Below, piece by piece: positions 1 to 9,758 of a stretch of DNA of 17,316 nucleotides. Every line of letters begins with the position of its first letter. Within the stretch, counting starts at the first letter, position 1. Source of the DNA: Ettlia oleoabundans (taxonomy: Eukaryota; Chlorophyta; Chlorophyceae; Chlamydomonadales); assembly GCA_019693395.1 (NCBI GenBank), contig JAAMXP010005067.1, forward strand, positions 1 through 17,316, read 5' to 3'. The translations under genes were made by a program, and so were the position numbers. Below the pieces are notes generated by a model. That model was not told where the DNA came from. It made no database searches and saw nothing but the letters and a program-made list of their open reading frames with translations.

Positions 1-8
1 ACCACCAC

Positions 9-33
9 CACACACACACACACACACACACAC
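9..33. repeat. (CA)n microsatellite in intron
   Basis: About 12 CA units flanked by ACC triplets. The tract lies in the intron just upstream of the acceptor at 66-68 and is part of its pyrimidine-rich approach. Confidence 0.9.
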
Positions 34-68
34 CACCACCCCATCCCACCCCTTGTGCCTCCATGCAG

Positions 69-1229
69 GCTGGGAGCTGTCATCGGCTGCCTGGGCGACT
101 GCTGCCGGGCCGAGGGCGATGCTGCCGGCACGCTGGCGCACTACCAGCACAGCGTGGAGCTGCTGAGGGCGGCTGGGGAGGATCCAGAGGTACGGTGGCT
201 TTTCGCGATCCAAAAATGGCAGCCTATGGAGGAATAAGATTGAAACTGACAAGTGGATATGACTTGCTTCCAGAGACAGTTTCCAGTGTGACAACCTCAC
301 CGTTTGTTGATAAGCTATGCTGTTTTGCGTTTTCCCTGCACACTTTTTGATATCCTCCGCTGCAGGCCCAGCAGGCACTTTCCGTGGCGCTGAACAAGGT
401 GGGGGAGCTCCACCACCTGCAGGGGCAGGTACAGGCAGCAGCGGAGCTTTACGGCCAGGCCTTGCAGTTGCGCCGCGACCTGCTGGCGGCTACACAGCAG
501 CAGCGGCAGCACAAGCAACACGCGTCAGTTGTCTGCAGCCGTGCTACGGAGGCTGCTGCGGAGGCTGACAGCAGCGTGCAGCGTGACACCCCGCATTCAG
601 GGGCAGCTGAGGCGATGGTGTCAGAAGAGGCGGCGGCGGCGGCGGCAGCGGCAGCGGCAGCTTGTGAGGAGTGTTGCTGTTCAGCCACGCTGGACTTGGC
701 TGCCAGCTGCATCAAACTGGCTGGAGCGCGGGCTGAGCTGGGTGGTGGCGAGCAGGCTCAGGTGGGTATACACCACCGGTGGCCGCTTCTGTGACAGAGT
801 GTTACACGATTGCTTGGCTTTAAGGCCTCCAAAACATCCGACTAGGCAATGGTCCTCTGTGGGACGGCATGCACTTGCCCCGCCTGTGAATGAGGCAGGC
901 ATGCTCCTGCCTGCCTGCCAGCCTGCCAGGCCAGCCAGCCAGCCAGCCTGTGAACCTGTGGACATATACTAGACGCCCTCTGCTGCCTCAACCAGCACCC
1001 TCTATGTTCGCAACCTCTTTCTAGCCTGCACCGGCACCCTCTAAGATCCCATCCCCTTTCTTGAGTTTACCCTCATCTTCTTCCTTCTTCTTACCCGCAG
1101 GGGTTGCTGAATGAGGCAATGCTGCTGTTGATGGGTCTGGAGGCAGGGCTGATGGCACAACCCGCACGGCTGCAGCGCAAGCATGCCAGCCTCGCGGGTG
1201 TTGCGGCGGCAATGGCAGGGCAGGCATAA
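69..1229 (+). CDS. TPR-repeat protein, 3' exons only
   Basis: Last three exons of a gene that begins left of the window: 69-189, 366-761 and 1101-1229 (TAA). Introns 190-365 and 762-1100 start with GT (GTACGG, GTGGGT) and end with CAG. Both junctions are phase 0, so the frame runs through. The peptide has helix-turn-helix pairs typical of tetratricopeptide repeats: GDCCRAEGDAAGTLAHYQHS, then VGELHHLQGQVQAAAELYGQ, then a third pair after a low-complexity stretch that includes an 11-Ala run. TPRs usually bind partner proteins; no catalytic motif is visible. The ATG at 63 is not the start, because its frame gives no TPR sequence and the preceding CA-rich tract ending in CAG behaves as an intron end. 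The exact family and partner are unknown. Confidence 0.72.
629..660. repeat. GCG/GCA triplet tract, poly-Ala in the TPR gene
   Basis: An uninterrupted run of GCG then GCA-type triplets read as alanines in the second exon. It is followed by a Cys-rich stretch (CEECCC). It separates two TPR-like helix pairs and looks like a low-complexity insertion, common in green algal proteins. Confidence 0.85.
907..950. repeat. CTGC/CAGC tetranucleotide repeat in intron
   Basis: Degenerate tandem CTGC, CCAG and CAGC units inside the 762-1100 intron of the TPR gene. No coding role. Confidence 0.8.
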
Positions 1230-1251
1230 CGTGCCAAGCTTGCTTACCTGT

Positions 1252-1316
1252 CCCCACCCCCCACCCGCACCCCCACCCGCACCCTCACGCCCGCACACGC
1301 TCGCCCCCCCACCCCG
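1252..1316 (-). other. C-tract cluster (G-quadruplex motif on the minus strand)
   Basis: Seven or more runs of three to seven C separated by one to about eight bases. It starts 23 bases after the TPR stop codon, in that gene's 3' UTR. The complementary strand satisfies the classical four-G-run quadruplex pattern with short loops at 1252-1284. Confidence 0.6.
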
Positions 1317-1527
1317 GCATCCGCCTTTGTTTAAACGCTCATTGAATTGTTGTCTTGTCAACTTTGGTTGCTTTCTAGGTGTTCCTCCTTGTGCTGCAAT
1401 CCTGCGCCTCCAGCAACTTGCAGCATGTATTTCTCGGGTGCTTGAGCTTTGCGTGTAGTATTTTATTGTTTGTACGGTGGTTTCAAGCTTTTTCGCCAAA
1501 AAAGAAACAACGGGCGCTTTTTCGCCT

Positions 1528-1532
1528 TTACA
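1528..1532 (-). terminator. TGTAA poly(A) signal of the MYND gene
   Basis: TTACA on the plus strand reads TGTAA on the minus strand, 64 bases past the MYND stop (1596-1598). It lies beyond the signal of the opposing gene, so the two mature 3' ends should overlap. Confidence 0.6.
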
Positions 1533-1557
1533 CCACAACAGCACATTTGTTTCTGTA

Positions 1558-1562
1558 TGTAA
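1558..1562 (+). terminator. TGTAA poly(A) signal of the TPR gene
   Basis: TGTAA is the usual chlorophyte polyadenylation signal. This copy lies about 330 bases after the TAA at 1227-1229 and is the best one in the interval before the convergent gene. Transcripts would end about 10-20 bases later. Confidence 0.55.
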
Positions 1563-1595
1563 CATGCAACCTTAATACAAGTATAGCGTGCAATA

Positions 1596-4500
1596 TTAAG
1601 GTGTAGTTGCTGCTGGCAGTTGGTCCTTAGCCCGTAGCAGCTTGCAGGCATGCCGGTGTTGCGGCCACTCGGCGCGGCTGCACGCCTCACTGCAGAAGCG
1701 CACGACATTGCAGCCCGTGCAACGGCGCCCTTTGGGGGCTGCCGCCTCACTGGCGCCAACCAGGCTGCTGCACCGCGGGTTGGCACACTTGAGCAGCGCC
1801 AGCGCCCGGGCACGTCGCACTGCCAGATGATCCGCAGCGGTGCTCAGCGGCTGCCTGGCCGGGTAGCTGGGTGTGGCGGCGGCAGGTGGCTCTGGTTGCT
1901 TTTCCGCCTGCTTGCTCCATTGCTTAAGCAGGGAATACAATAGCTGCAGGGCTTGGCTGAGCTGCTGCTCATCTGTAGCGGATAAGCCTGCCATGCACTG
2001 TTCCAGGGCTGGATGAGGTGCTGGGTCAAGTTGCAGGTGTGGGCCCAGCATCTGCAGCAGGCTGCGTAGCTCCTCAAGTGCACTGATGGCGCCCTGCAGC
2101 CACACAAGGTGCAAAGCGGTAGGGTAAAAAAGCAGCATAAATGGTTGGCACCTTGTTTTAAGGCAAGTCGCTCACACTTTTGCGTTATCCATGCATCAAA
2201 ACTTTCTTTGGGGCACCGATGAAAGTTTTTTTGTCTGGCAAAACTACACACCTGTGGCCTGTGCTGGCTCGGACTATCAAGTGCAGATCTGGTGAGGTCA
2301 GCTGTTGCTGCCAGCTGTAGCAGCAGGCTGCTGTGTGCCGCCAGCCTCGGCAGCACTGCTGGCGCCAGCTCAGCCGCCTGGCGCAGCATCTCAAGGGAGC
2401 CCTTCCCATGGGCGAAATCTGTTGAGGGCAGCACCTGCATTACATAGTTAGACATAAAGTAAACAGCAGGCACAAGGAAGAAAGCACGGTGTGCCCTGCT
2501 GGTGCGTCGATGCTTGACTTTACCCTTCAAATGAAACATGCTGGCATTGCAGCGCGAACTCAAAACGGTGTAAAGGCGCCGTCATGACCGATTTGGGCCG
2601 TACACGCACCTGCAGGCTATCCCTACTATAAGCAGCCAGCTGAACCAGTAGCCCAGTACTGTCAAAGCCAACAACACGGGCACTGTTTGGGTCCAGCAGC
2701 AGGCGCCAGAGTGGCCGGAGCAGCGGGCTTCGGAGGGTGACCAGCAATTCAAGCACATCCATGTTTAAAAAAGTAGGGGGGCTATTGTGAGGGCCAAGTA
2801 GAGTGAAACGGTTGGTCAGGAAGAGCAGCAGAGAGGCCTCCAGTTCAAGGCGCCTGCAGCATATGGCACATTGAGTGGTTGAGACCAACGGCACATCCGT
2901 GCGCAAGGTTAAGTTGATGCTGCTCCTCACAACAAGCCGCTGCCACTGCTGCCTTGCCCTGTAAGGCATGATCCATTGCACCCAAAGGCCAAAACATCAG
3001 CAGGCATGCTGGGATGACCTAAGATTTAGGATCAAACAGCCAAGCTAACCTGATGTCGGGGTGCTGCCAATCACTCGACGAGTCATTCACCGCAGCAATG
3101 CCCGTGTTGATTGCTTGCCAGGCAGCCCAGTTTAGGCAGGAAGTAGCGTGCAGTGCACTGGCGTCATTCACAAACATATCCCAGTCGCCAGCTGCCGGGG
3201 TCAAGCCCTCACCCCTGGCCGTGGAAACCTGCGCCGCAGTGGTGCCTGCGATAGCGCTGCGGGTGCTGCTGCTGGGATCACCTTGGTCGACAGAAGAGCG
3301 GCTGCTACAGGCACGACTCAGCTGCGCTGCCAGTGCCTGCAAGTAGCGGCAGGAGGTGACAAGCGTGCGGAAGCTAGCTGCCGCCGTTTTCCGGGGTTGC
3401 AGGTGCTTGGCGGGCTGCGCATGTCAGCTGCAGAGCCAGCATGGGTGCAGCTGCTGACAGCAGCACTGTGTTGCCACCCCGTGCCCAGTTGTCCCCTGCT
3501 AGCGACATCACAAGAGAATTTTCCCTTGCCGCAACTGCTGCCGCCGTGCGCCATCGAGTGCGGCTGTCTGTGTGCACGGCCGGCTGGCGGGTCAGAAGTG
3601 GTGCCAGCCGCAGCAGTGCTTCTGCGGCAGAGTTGGCTGCTGCATGAAGCTCTGCGGTTGCCAGGCCCTTGGAAACCTTGGAAAGAAGCTTAACACCCAG
3701 CAAATGGTCCGCACCAGGTCGCCAAACTTCTCAGCACAAGGCTCCACTCAGCAGCGCACGAGCGCCAGCACAGAGTGCCAAAGCCTCTTTCTTGGTCACC
3801 CATCCCGGGGCCGCTTAATACTCTGCTGCCTTGCGCTGTGCTGGGTGCTGAGTCAGCAACCTCTGCTGCCAGCTGGCACAGCAGCGGCAGGCCGCCTGGG
3901 CCACCCAGCTGACGCAAAAGTGCCGCCTGGTAGCGCTCTGCCCAGGCTTGGTGCTGCTGCTGCTGCTGCTGTGGCTGCTGAGGTTGTGTGTCATCACACG
4001 CATCGCTGCCCAGCGCTCCTATCAACATTAAGGAGCACAAGAGCAGTCTAGCTTGAGCATAGTGATCCTTGGCTGCCAACAGTTGTGGATGTGTCGTCAG
4101 CATGCCTGCCAGAGACAGGAGGCCGGAGCTGGTCCCCTCTGTAGTCTGCTCATGCTGCAACCTGGCATCTTGCAAACACCACAATGTGGTTGCTTCAAGG
4201 ATCGTGGCCAGCTTGTTGCAGCGCAATCTATTTGAAACTGTCGCCTGCAGCTCTCCTGAAGACAGCAAGCAACATTGCCGCAACGCTGCGGCACAGATCT
4301 GCACCATCTGCCGCTGAATCTCTGGCTGCTGTGCCACTGCCGCTGTCAACCCGGGGCATTTAGAGTCCGCGGCCTGGAAAACCAGCATGAAATATTCAAG
4401 GTGGTCGGGCAGGGTGCAACTGCCTGCACAGCGGGGGAGGTAGACGGTAATGACATGGGAATGAAGCACCAGCGGCACTTGGCAGGATTAGATGACAACA

Positions 4501-5709
4501 GTGAAAGTTTGGTGAAAGGTGGGGCTGCAGCAAAGTGCCAGGAGGTGAGCTCATGAATGCAACACCTCAGCTGTCAACCATCCCACAGCCACGTAATGCT
4601 TAAATGTGTGCACTTAAACACTCATAGTTATGTGCACTTAAGACAAAGAAATGTGTGCACAATGTTTCGGGGCTCAGCTCGTTGTGGCGGGGGAGACGGA
4701 TTAGGGGCGGCACTCACCCGCAGCAGTCATGCATGCCAGTGTCGCTTGAAGAACAGCCGACATCCAGGGCAGAAGCTTGTGTGGCTTGAGGATGGATGCT
4801 TTGACCCAAGCAGCAACACGTGGCTGCACAACACTGTCGTGTTTAGTGACCACATCCATCAGCGCAAGCACTGGAAAGGATACAAGCTCGGTGTTATATT
4901 TTACGCCGCTCGTCACCAATGCAGAATCTGCCGTGGCTGCATCTTCTGCCAGATGCTGCAGGAAAGGTGGCATCAGCTCCAGCGGCACAACTGCACGACC
5001 CGGGATCAAGGTTGCAAGGCTTGTTCACAACTACAACACAACAAGCACCCAGTACGCAACCAGTACTCAACTCATGCCCGTGCCCACGTTTCAATCAATT
5101 ATCATAACTGGCTTCACTGTGCACTGGACCCAACAGGTGGCAATGCTTGCTGCGCTTGTGATTAATAGACCTGTGGTAGCTGTATTAGAAGGAATGCTAT
5201 GCCCACCTATTGCTGTCAGCAGGCGGGCCCAGTCCGAGTCGGGAAATTGCAGGCGGCCGCGGAAAAGAAGCCTCAAGATGACGCCAGTAGTCTGGCAGAT
5301 TGCTGTGAGCGTTGTTGAAAGTGCTGTGGGCACGGGGACTTGCGCAACAACGTGCAGCGCAGTGCGCTGTAATTCTGCGCTCACATCTGCCATCCGCGCG
5401 CCCAGCTCTGTGAACGCCCTGCACGCAAAGGGCGGCAGCGTCGGCGCCAACTCAGCAATCCAAACCCTGCGGTCAAAGCGACCTCCTGACGCATGCGACT
5501 GTCGAGCGAGTCATCCAGGTCACATCACACCTTGTAACGAACGGCAGGACGGGGCCGGGTGGCAGCGCGTCTGAGTCGCAAATGTCGGCGAGGTCGAAGG
5601 CAATGTTCACCGCCAAGAAAGCCTCCTGTTCTATTGAGTTGCTGGAGAGACTTGAGGAAAGCTCTTCCGCAAGGCCGGCAATCTGCCGCCAAGAGGAGCT
5701 CACCGACAT
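1596..5709 (-). CDS. MYND zinc-finger protein with long helical N-terminal region
   Basis: Exons in transcript order: 5709-5531 (ATG; begins MSVSSSWRQIAGLAEEL), 5466-5207, 4990-4718, 4423 to 3050 (frame disturbed, see findings), 2958-2610, 2434-2252 and 2093-1596 (TAA). All junctions outside the 4423-3050 block match in phase with GT...AG borders, and the first intron is only 64 bases. The product is roughly 1,020 residues. Most of it is Leu/Ala-rich helix, possibly an armadillo/HEAT-like scaffold, with a polyglutamine run near 3960. The last 65 residues hold a MYND finger: Cys pairs C-x4-C and CTGC, then FCSEAC and WPQHRHAC. MYND fingers bind proline-rich peptides in partner proteins; there is no SET domain, so it is not an SMYD methyltransferase. 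No orthologue is recognised. A GT/AG pair (donor near 5984, acceptor near 5732) could define a 5' UTR intron. Confidence 0.7.
1644..1787 (-). other. MYND-type zinc finger (C-terminal domain)
   Basis: Residues 103-150 of the last exon's product carry eight ligands in MYND order: C103, C108, C125, C128, C134, C138, H146, C150. The first pair spacing is four residues instead of the usual two, and the loop to the second pair is long and Ala-rich. The FCSEAC...AEWPQH core is canonical. Confidence 0.85.
3952..3980 (-). repeat. CAG tract encoding polyglutamine
   Basis: CTG triplets on the plus strand are CAG codons in the MYND gene and read QPQQPQQQQQQHQ. The tract is in frame and sits between helical segments. 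Confidence 0.8.
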
Positions 5710-6292
5710 TGTGGACTTTGTGGCTATGCTGAGTATTAGCGTTTTGGTGCGAGTTAAAGAGACAAAATGTGGAGTGTGAGCGCACAAGCAGGGCATCGAC
5801 TCCTCCAAGGGAGGCAACCCAGCACGCTTGCTCGCTGCTGGCACCGGCACCCAAATGCCAGTGTCCATTGGATTGGCATTGCTGCATTGTCCACCTCTCT
5901 GGTTGCAGATGGAATACTTGCTCCACAACATGACTTGCTCCGCCATGCAATCATCTGGCCCAGTGTAAGGTAGATACCTTGCGGGCGCAACACGGCCCTC
6001 TGCCAGCTCAGGATCAAGCTGCCTGCCAAAGTTTCACACTTTCACCGCTCAACGCCACCCTGCTTGCTTCGTATTATGGTGGCTCCGCATGTATCCAGAC
6101 AGACATCCTACTGAAGTCGGTGTACAATTCAAGCTTTACCTGCAAGCTGGCACTACGGGTGCACCGGCGCTGACGTGGCATAGGGAGATGCCTCATTGGT
6201 GCTATAGGTCGCAGTTACCAAGCAGCAGCCGATTTTTGGCCGTCAGATCTTGATCCGTTGCACGACAGCGCACGACAGGTGAAGAGCGTATT
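5710..6292. other. Intergenic region: MYND 5' UTR and promoter, end of gene A 3' flank
   Basis: No supported gene. On the minus strand, AAG-GTATCT near 5984 and CTAATACTCAG near 5732 could bound a leader intron ahead of the MYND ATG at 5709. The open minus frame from 5946 joins the ATG without a stop, but the peptide upstream of 5709 has no recognisable character. No TATA box was found. Confidence 0.4.
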
Positions 6293-6297
6293 TTACA
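6293..6297 (-). terminator. TGTAA poly(A) signal of F-box gene A
   Basis: TTACA on the plus strand, 387 bases past the stop of gene A. It is the only reverse-oriented TGTAA I found in this 3' flank. Confidence 0.5.
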
Positions 6298-6683
6298 AAA
6301 TAGGAGGGACTTGTAGGCGGTGCCAATGGTCCAAGATTGTAAGCGTATGCAGGCAGTAAGGGATGCAGGCAAGGCAGGCGAAAAAAAAACAGCCAGGAGA
6401 GGAAGGGCAAGCATGGCTCAGACACGTTGTTTGCCAAGATAGGGATTTCTAAATTAGTACTGAACACACCCAGGTGGATACATACGCAGAATTACGAAGT
6501 GAAAGCCGCGCGCAAAACTTTGGCAGCATGCATGCAACTGGACAACCATAGCAGGCCATTTCTGTCAAGGACACAGGGGATGCACGGTGGGAGGAGGCAG
6601 CGCTATTAAGTCGCCATTGGCAACATGTTGGTTACGAACACGCGTCCAGCAAGTGACCCACCACACTCAGTTGGATCTTCCAC

Positions 6684-8512
6684 CTATCTCCACACATTCT
6701 CACAGGGCTCAATCACAAGTGCTGGCCGGCTACGTTGCACCTGCAAAATCGCAGACAGCTCCTTTGGGCTCAAGCCAGAGTCGGACGCGATATATTCAAA
6801 GCGCAGACACCGCAGGCTTGGATGCTGTGCTGCCCAGCGGGCGACGGGAGCCAGATTTTGCTCCTCTATGTCGGAATCAGCAACATACAGCGCTTGCAGC
6901 CGGCTTGCCGCTTCTAGCGTCGGCAGGCTGGCTTCCGCTAGAAGGCCCTCTGTGAGTAACAGCTCCAGCTGTGCCAGCCAGGTGCCAGCAGGCAGGCCAG
7001 CCCCGTCAGCTCTTGGCATTTGGCAGCACAGGGTGCGCAGTTGGCTGAGGGCTGTCAGCTCGGGCACAGGCCTAGGCAGCACCAAGTGCGTGAGCCCTGT
7101 GAGGTTCCCCACGGGGAGTGAACCTTCTGTTTCTGGGACTACCTCGGTCCTGTAATCGCGTCTGAAAGCCAGCGACCGCAGACCCGTCAGTTGGGGCAGG
7201 CACGCCGGTACAGCCATGTAGTCCAGCAGTTGAAGGTGCTTGAGAGCGGTAAGGCGCAGCAGCTGTGCATAGCCGTCGACAGGATATCGTGGTTGACATA
7301 GAACAAGGCTGACAAGGTTGGTCAGCTCGCCAATCTGCAGGACAGCAAGCGCTACGCTTACGTCGGGAATGATTGAGGATAAGGCAACGGCTGCGCTGTG
7401 CACAGCCTACTACCACGCTTTTATCTTGACAGATATTGCACCAGTGCTGGTGGGGATAGTAGCAGGTTTAGTGAAACAAGTGGCAGCCAGAGCAGGCATA
7501 TTGCGGGCTTAGGCAGGCACATTGGCAAGCCTTGGCAGCTGGCGCCTGCTTCCTTCAGCATGCGCAAAATTGCCTCTTTCAGTCAGAACAGGGTCGACCC
7601 TCTGTCCGAGAAACAAGCAGTGCGTGAGCGCCCTTGCAAGGGGAAGAAGATGCTGTAACCAAGTGCGACACATGCTTCCTCTTGTTCCTCTTGCAGGCTG
7701 TGTCTCCCATCTGGACAGGCAGCTCTTCAATCTCATCGTCTCCCTCATCATCTCCAGGACAACCGAGCTCCAGGCGGGTGAGTGAACTGGGGAGCCCGGC
7801 AGACGGCTCAAAACTGCCGCCTATCAGCCACGACAGCTTGAGCTCTTGCAGGGCTGTTGCTTGCCGCAGGCAGCCAGTGACGGACAGGCCGCCGTAGCTC
7901 ATGATGCTCAGGCTGCGCAGGTGCGAGAGCGAAAGTGCTGACAGCCAGCCGCCAATGGGCAGCGGCATGGTGCTCAGGTTGAGCACTAACCCCTCCAAGC
8001 TGCTGCTGACGGCTGTCAGTGCAGTGGCAAGCAGTAGCGGGATCTCGGTAAGGGCGTCATCGTCTACGTTATAGCACGCAAGTGAAAGCTGCAGCAGTTG
8101 CACATGCCCTGCTGCATGTTTGGTCAGCCAGCTATGAAAGGATCGCAAACTCTGCAAGCACAAGTATCCACTGGTCTCTGGAATAGTGACTTTTACTGTG
8201 CGCAGCAGCTGCGGGGAGAGCAGCAGCTGGCGCCAGCGGCGGCACACCAGCGGCAGGGCGCGGTGCCTGCAGGTGGGAGAAGGCGGGTGGGCGTGGCTCA
8301 GTGCAGCTGCGTGGGTTCCGTCATGCACGTGCTCATTGCAGCACACTGTACTCCAACAGCGAAATCCTAGAGCCTTTTGAATTGTCGCTGGATGGCAAGT
8401 CAGAGCTGGCGTGTTGTCACCTCTCGACAAATGTCACGTGCGTGATCGCGACCAGTGCGTCGTCAGATACCGCAGACAGCGGCGCTCCTGGCGCCATCCT
8501 AGTGCTTGCCAT
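6684..8512 (-). CDS. F-box/LRR protein, array copy A
   Basis: Three exons: 8512-8421 (92 nt, ATG), 8266-7711 and 7334-6684 (TAG), about 433 residues. The F-box is split by a phase-2 GT-AG intron: VSDDALVAITHVTFVER joins HRALPLVCRRWRQLLLSPQLL (residues about 12-53). The first half is eroded: the usual LP is VS and IF is IT. Leucine-rich repeats follow (LTNLVSLVL, LTALKHLQLL, LTGLRSLAF), then the family's C-terminal motif QRSRPALVIEPC. F-box proteins couple substrates, here through the LRRs, to SCF ubiquitin ligases. At the position where copies B and C have GC and GT, the intron-2 donor reads CAG-AT. Downstream phase-0 GT sites (exon ends 7672 or 7660) could substitute and would add 13 or 17 residues; otherwise intron retention gives a stop near 7579. 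F-box/LRR type: confident; functionality: uncertain. Confidence 0.72.
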
Positions 8513-9186
8513 CGCTTCCTTGCAACAACGCGTACACGCGGGCTTGAAAAACTCGAGTACACAACGTGCAGGTTCGCGTTGTAACCATAACGATATGTCG
8601 GCAAGCAGGCCATCATCACGCGTGCCACCTCATCGTTGCCTTCAGGTGCCGCCCTGCCGACATGTGTTCCCCGGGAAACACGAATGGTGACTGTATGTAG
8701 CTGTGGTTTCTTTTCAAGTAAGTCTCAAAGGTTGGTCTCGGCGTTGCACTTTCAGATGTATATGAGAGACGCTTACCAACACAACTACTGAAGAACACAG
8801 CCGGCGCAAAGCTGCGCATGGGGGTGGAACTTTGAAAGACTACCAATTCCCACTCTCAAACTGCTTGCATTTTGAACTGCATCATGTGGCCAGGATTGGG
8901 GTGAAAATTGCAGTTTGAGGGATGCGCAGGAGAGAAAGGTACAGGAGACATGCAGCACACAGAAAGAAAGAAAAAAACAACCAACGTCATGGAGCATCAT
9001 GAAGCAGGCGGGTGCCCTTGAGGGTTGTGCAAAGGAATTGTTGGTAATTAACGTGGTGACCAACCCAGGCCGCGTGATATAATGTGATTGCTAGTGAGGA
9101 GCTTCCTCAACAGTGAGGCAGAATGCCACACATGCACGGCTGGTACAAAGCGTATAAAGTAGACCAGCAGGGGACAGATATGCAGC
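8513..9186. other. Spacer between F-box copies A and B
   Basis: Upstream region of copy A and 3' flank of copy B. No coding frame with known motifs, and no reverse TGTAA signal between 8640 and 9186, so copy B lacks the poly(A) signal seen after copies A and C. A GTAAGC donor-like site on the minus strand near 8775 might belong to a leader exon of copy A. TATAAA near 9154 is on the wrong strand for copy A. Confidence 0.4.
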
Positions 9187-9693
9187 TTAAGTGAAAGTGT
9201 CGAAAATACTCAACGACATGGTGTCGTATTCAACATACTCAACAAGCGGAGAGGAATCGTTGCAAGGCTTGATCAGGACATCTGGTCTGCGGCGTTGCGC
9301 CTCTAAAAGTGCAGCCAGCTCATCATGGGAGGATGGGTGTTGCTCTACCCTGTCAAAAAGAAAGCGTTCCAAGCGGGGGCGCCCAGCCGCCCAGCGCACA
9401 ACGTTGGCCAGCTGCTCGCCGTCAGCCACAAACGCGCGCAACGTTACCAGCTGGCTTGGTGCCGCCATTGCTGCCAGGCTGCGCCTGAGCAGCTCTGCAG
9501 GTGCACCCAAATCCAGCAGACCACGGAGCCACCCGCCGGGAGGCAGGCCGGCGTTATCATCCCGCATACCACGGCAACTGAGGCAGCGCAGCTGGCTGAG
9601 GGTGGTCAGCTGCGGCACCGGCACTGAAAGCTCCAGATACGTAAGCCTTGACAGCTGTTGCAGTATGGGTGCGATGCGGGCCTGTGTTTCTTC

Positions 9694-9758
9694 CTTCAAA
9701 ATTTAATTTTGTATTATATTCAATACAAAAAAGAAATGTGTTTTTCAGTTCTTCAAAA
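9694..9758 (-). mobile_element. AT-rich insert flanked by 8-bp direct repeats, possible intron
   Basis: CTTCAAAA occurs at 9694-9701 and 9751-9758, enclosing 49 AT-rich bases with a perfect 9-bp hairpin (9707-9715 with 9722-9730, 6-nt loop). Removing one repeat plus the insert (57 bases) rejoins CQCVLK to EETQARIAPILQQL in the frame aligned with copies A and C, so the host exon was uninterrupted before insertion. Read on the minus strand, the repeats supply GTTTTG at one end and TTGAAG at the other, so 9759-9694 (66 nt, phase 0) could be spliced. No terminal inverted repeats were seen. Origin unknown. Confidence 0.55.

Noticed and set aside
63..350. ATG at 63 as the start of a gene
   Set aside because: Its frame crosses a GT-AG intron and gives no TPR pattern. 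CAG at 66-68 is better explained as an acceptor.
529..972. Second long plus-strand frame over the TPR exon
   Set aside because: It reads Arg- and Pro-rich low complexity and runs into the intron. The alternative frame has TPR helices and exact splice phases.
4557..5165. 202-codon plus-strand open frame
   Set aside because: It is antisense to MYND exon 4990-4718 and its introns. The peptide has no motif, and the minus strand has matching splice phases and coding character.
5710..5946. N-terminal extension of the MYND protein to an upstream start at 5946
   Set aside because: Open but featureless, with an acceptor-like CTAATACTCAG just before the ATG at 5709. Treated as leader.
9191..9706. 171-codon plus-strand open frame
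   Set aside because: Antisense mirror of the LRR exon of copy B. The minus frame carries the LRR pattern and the family C-terminal motif.
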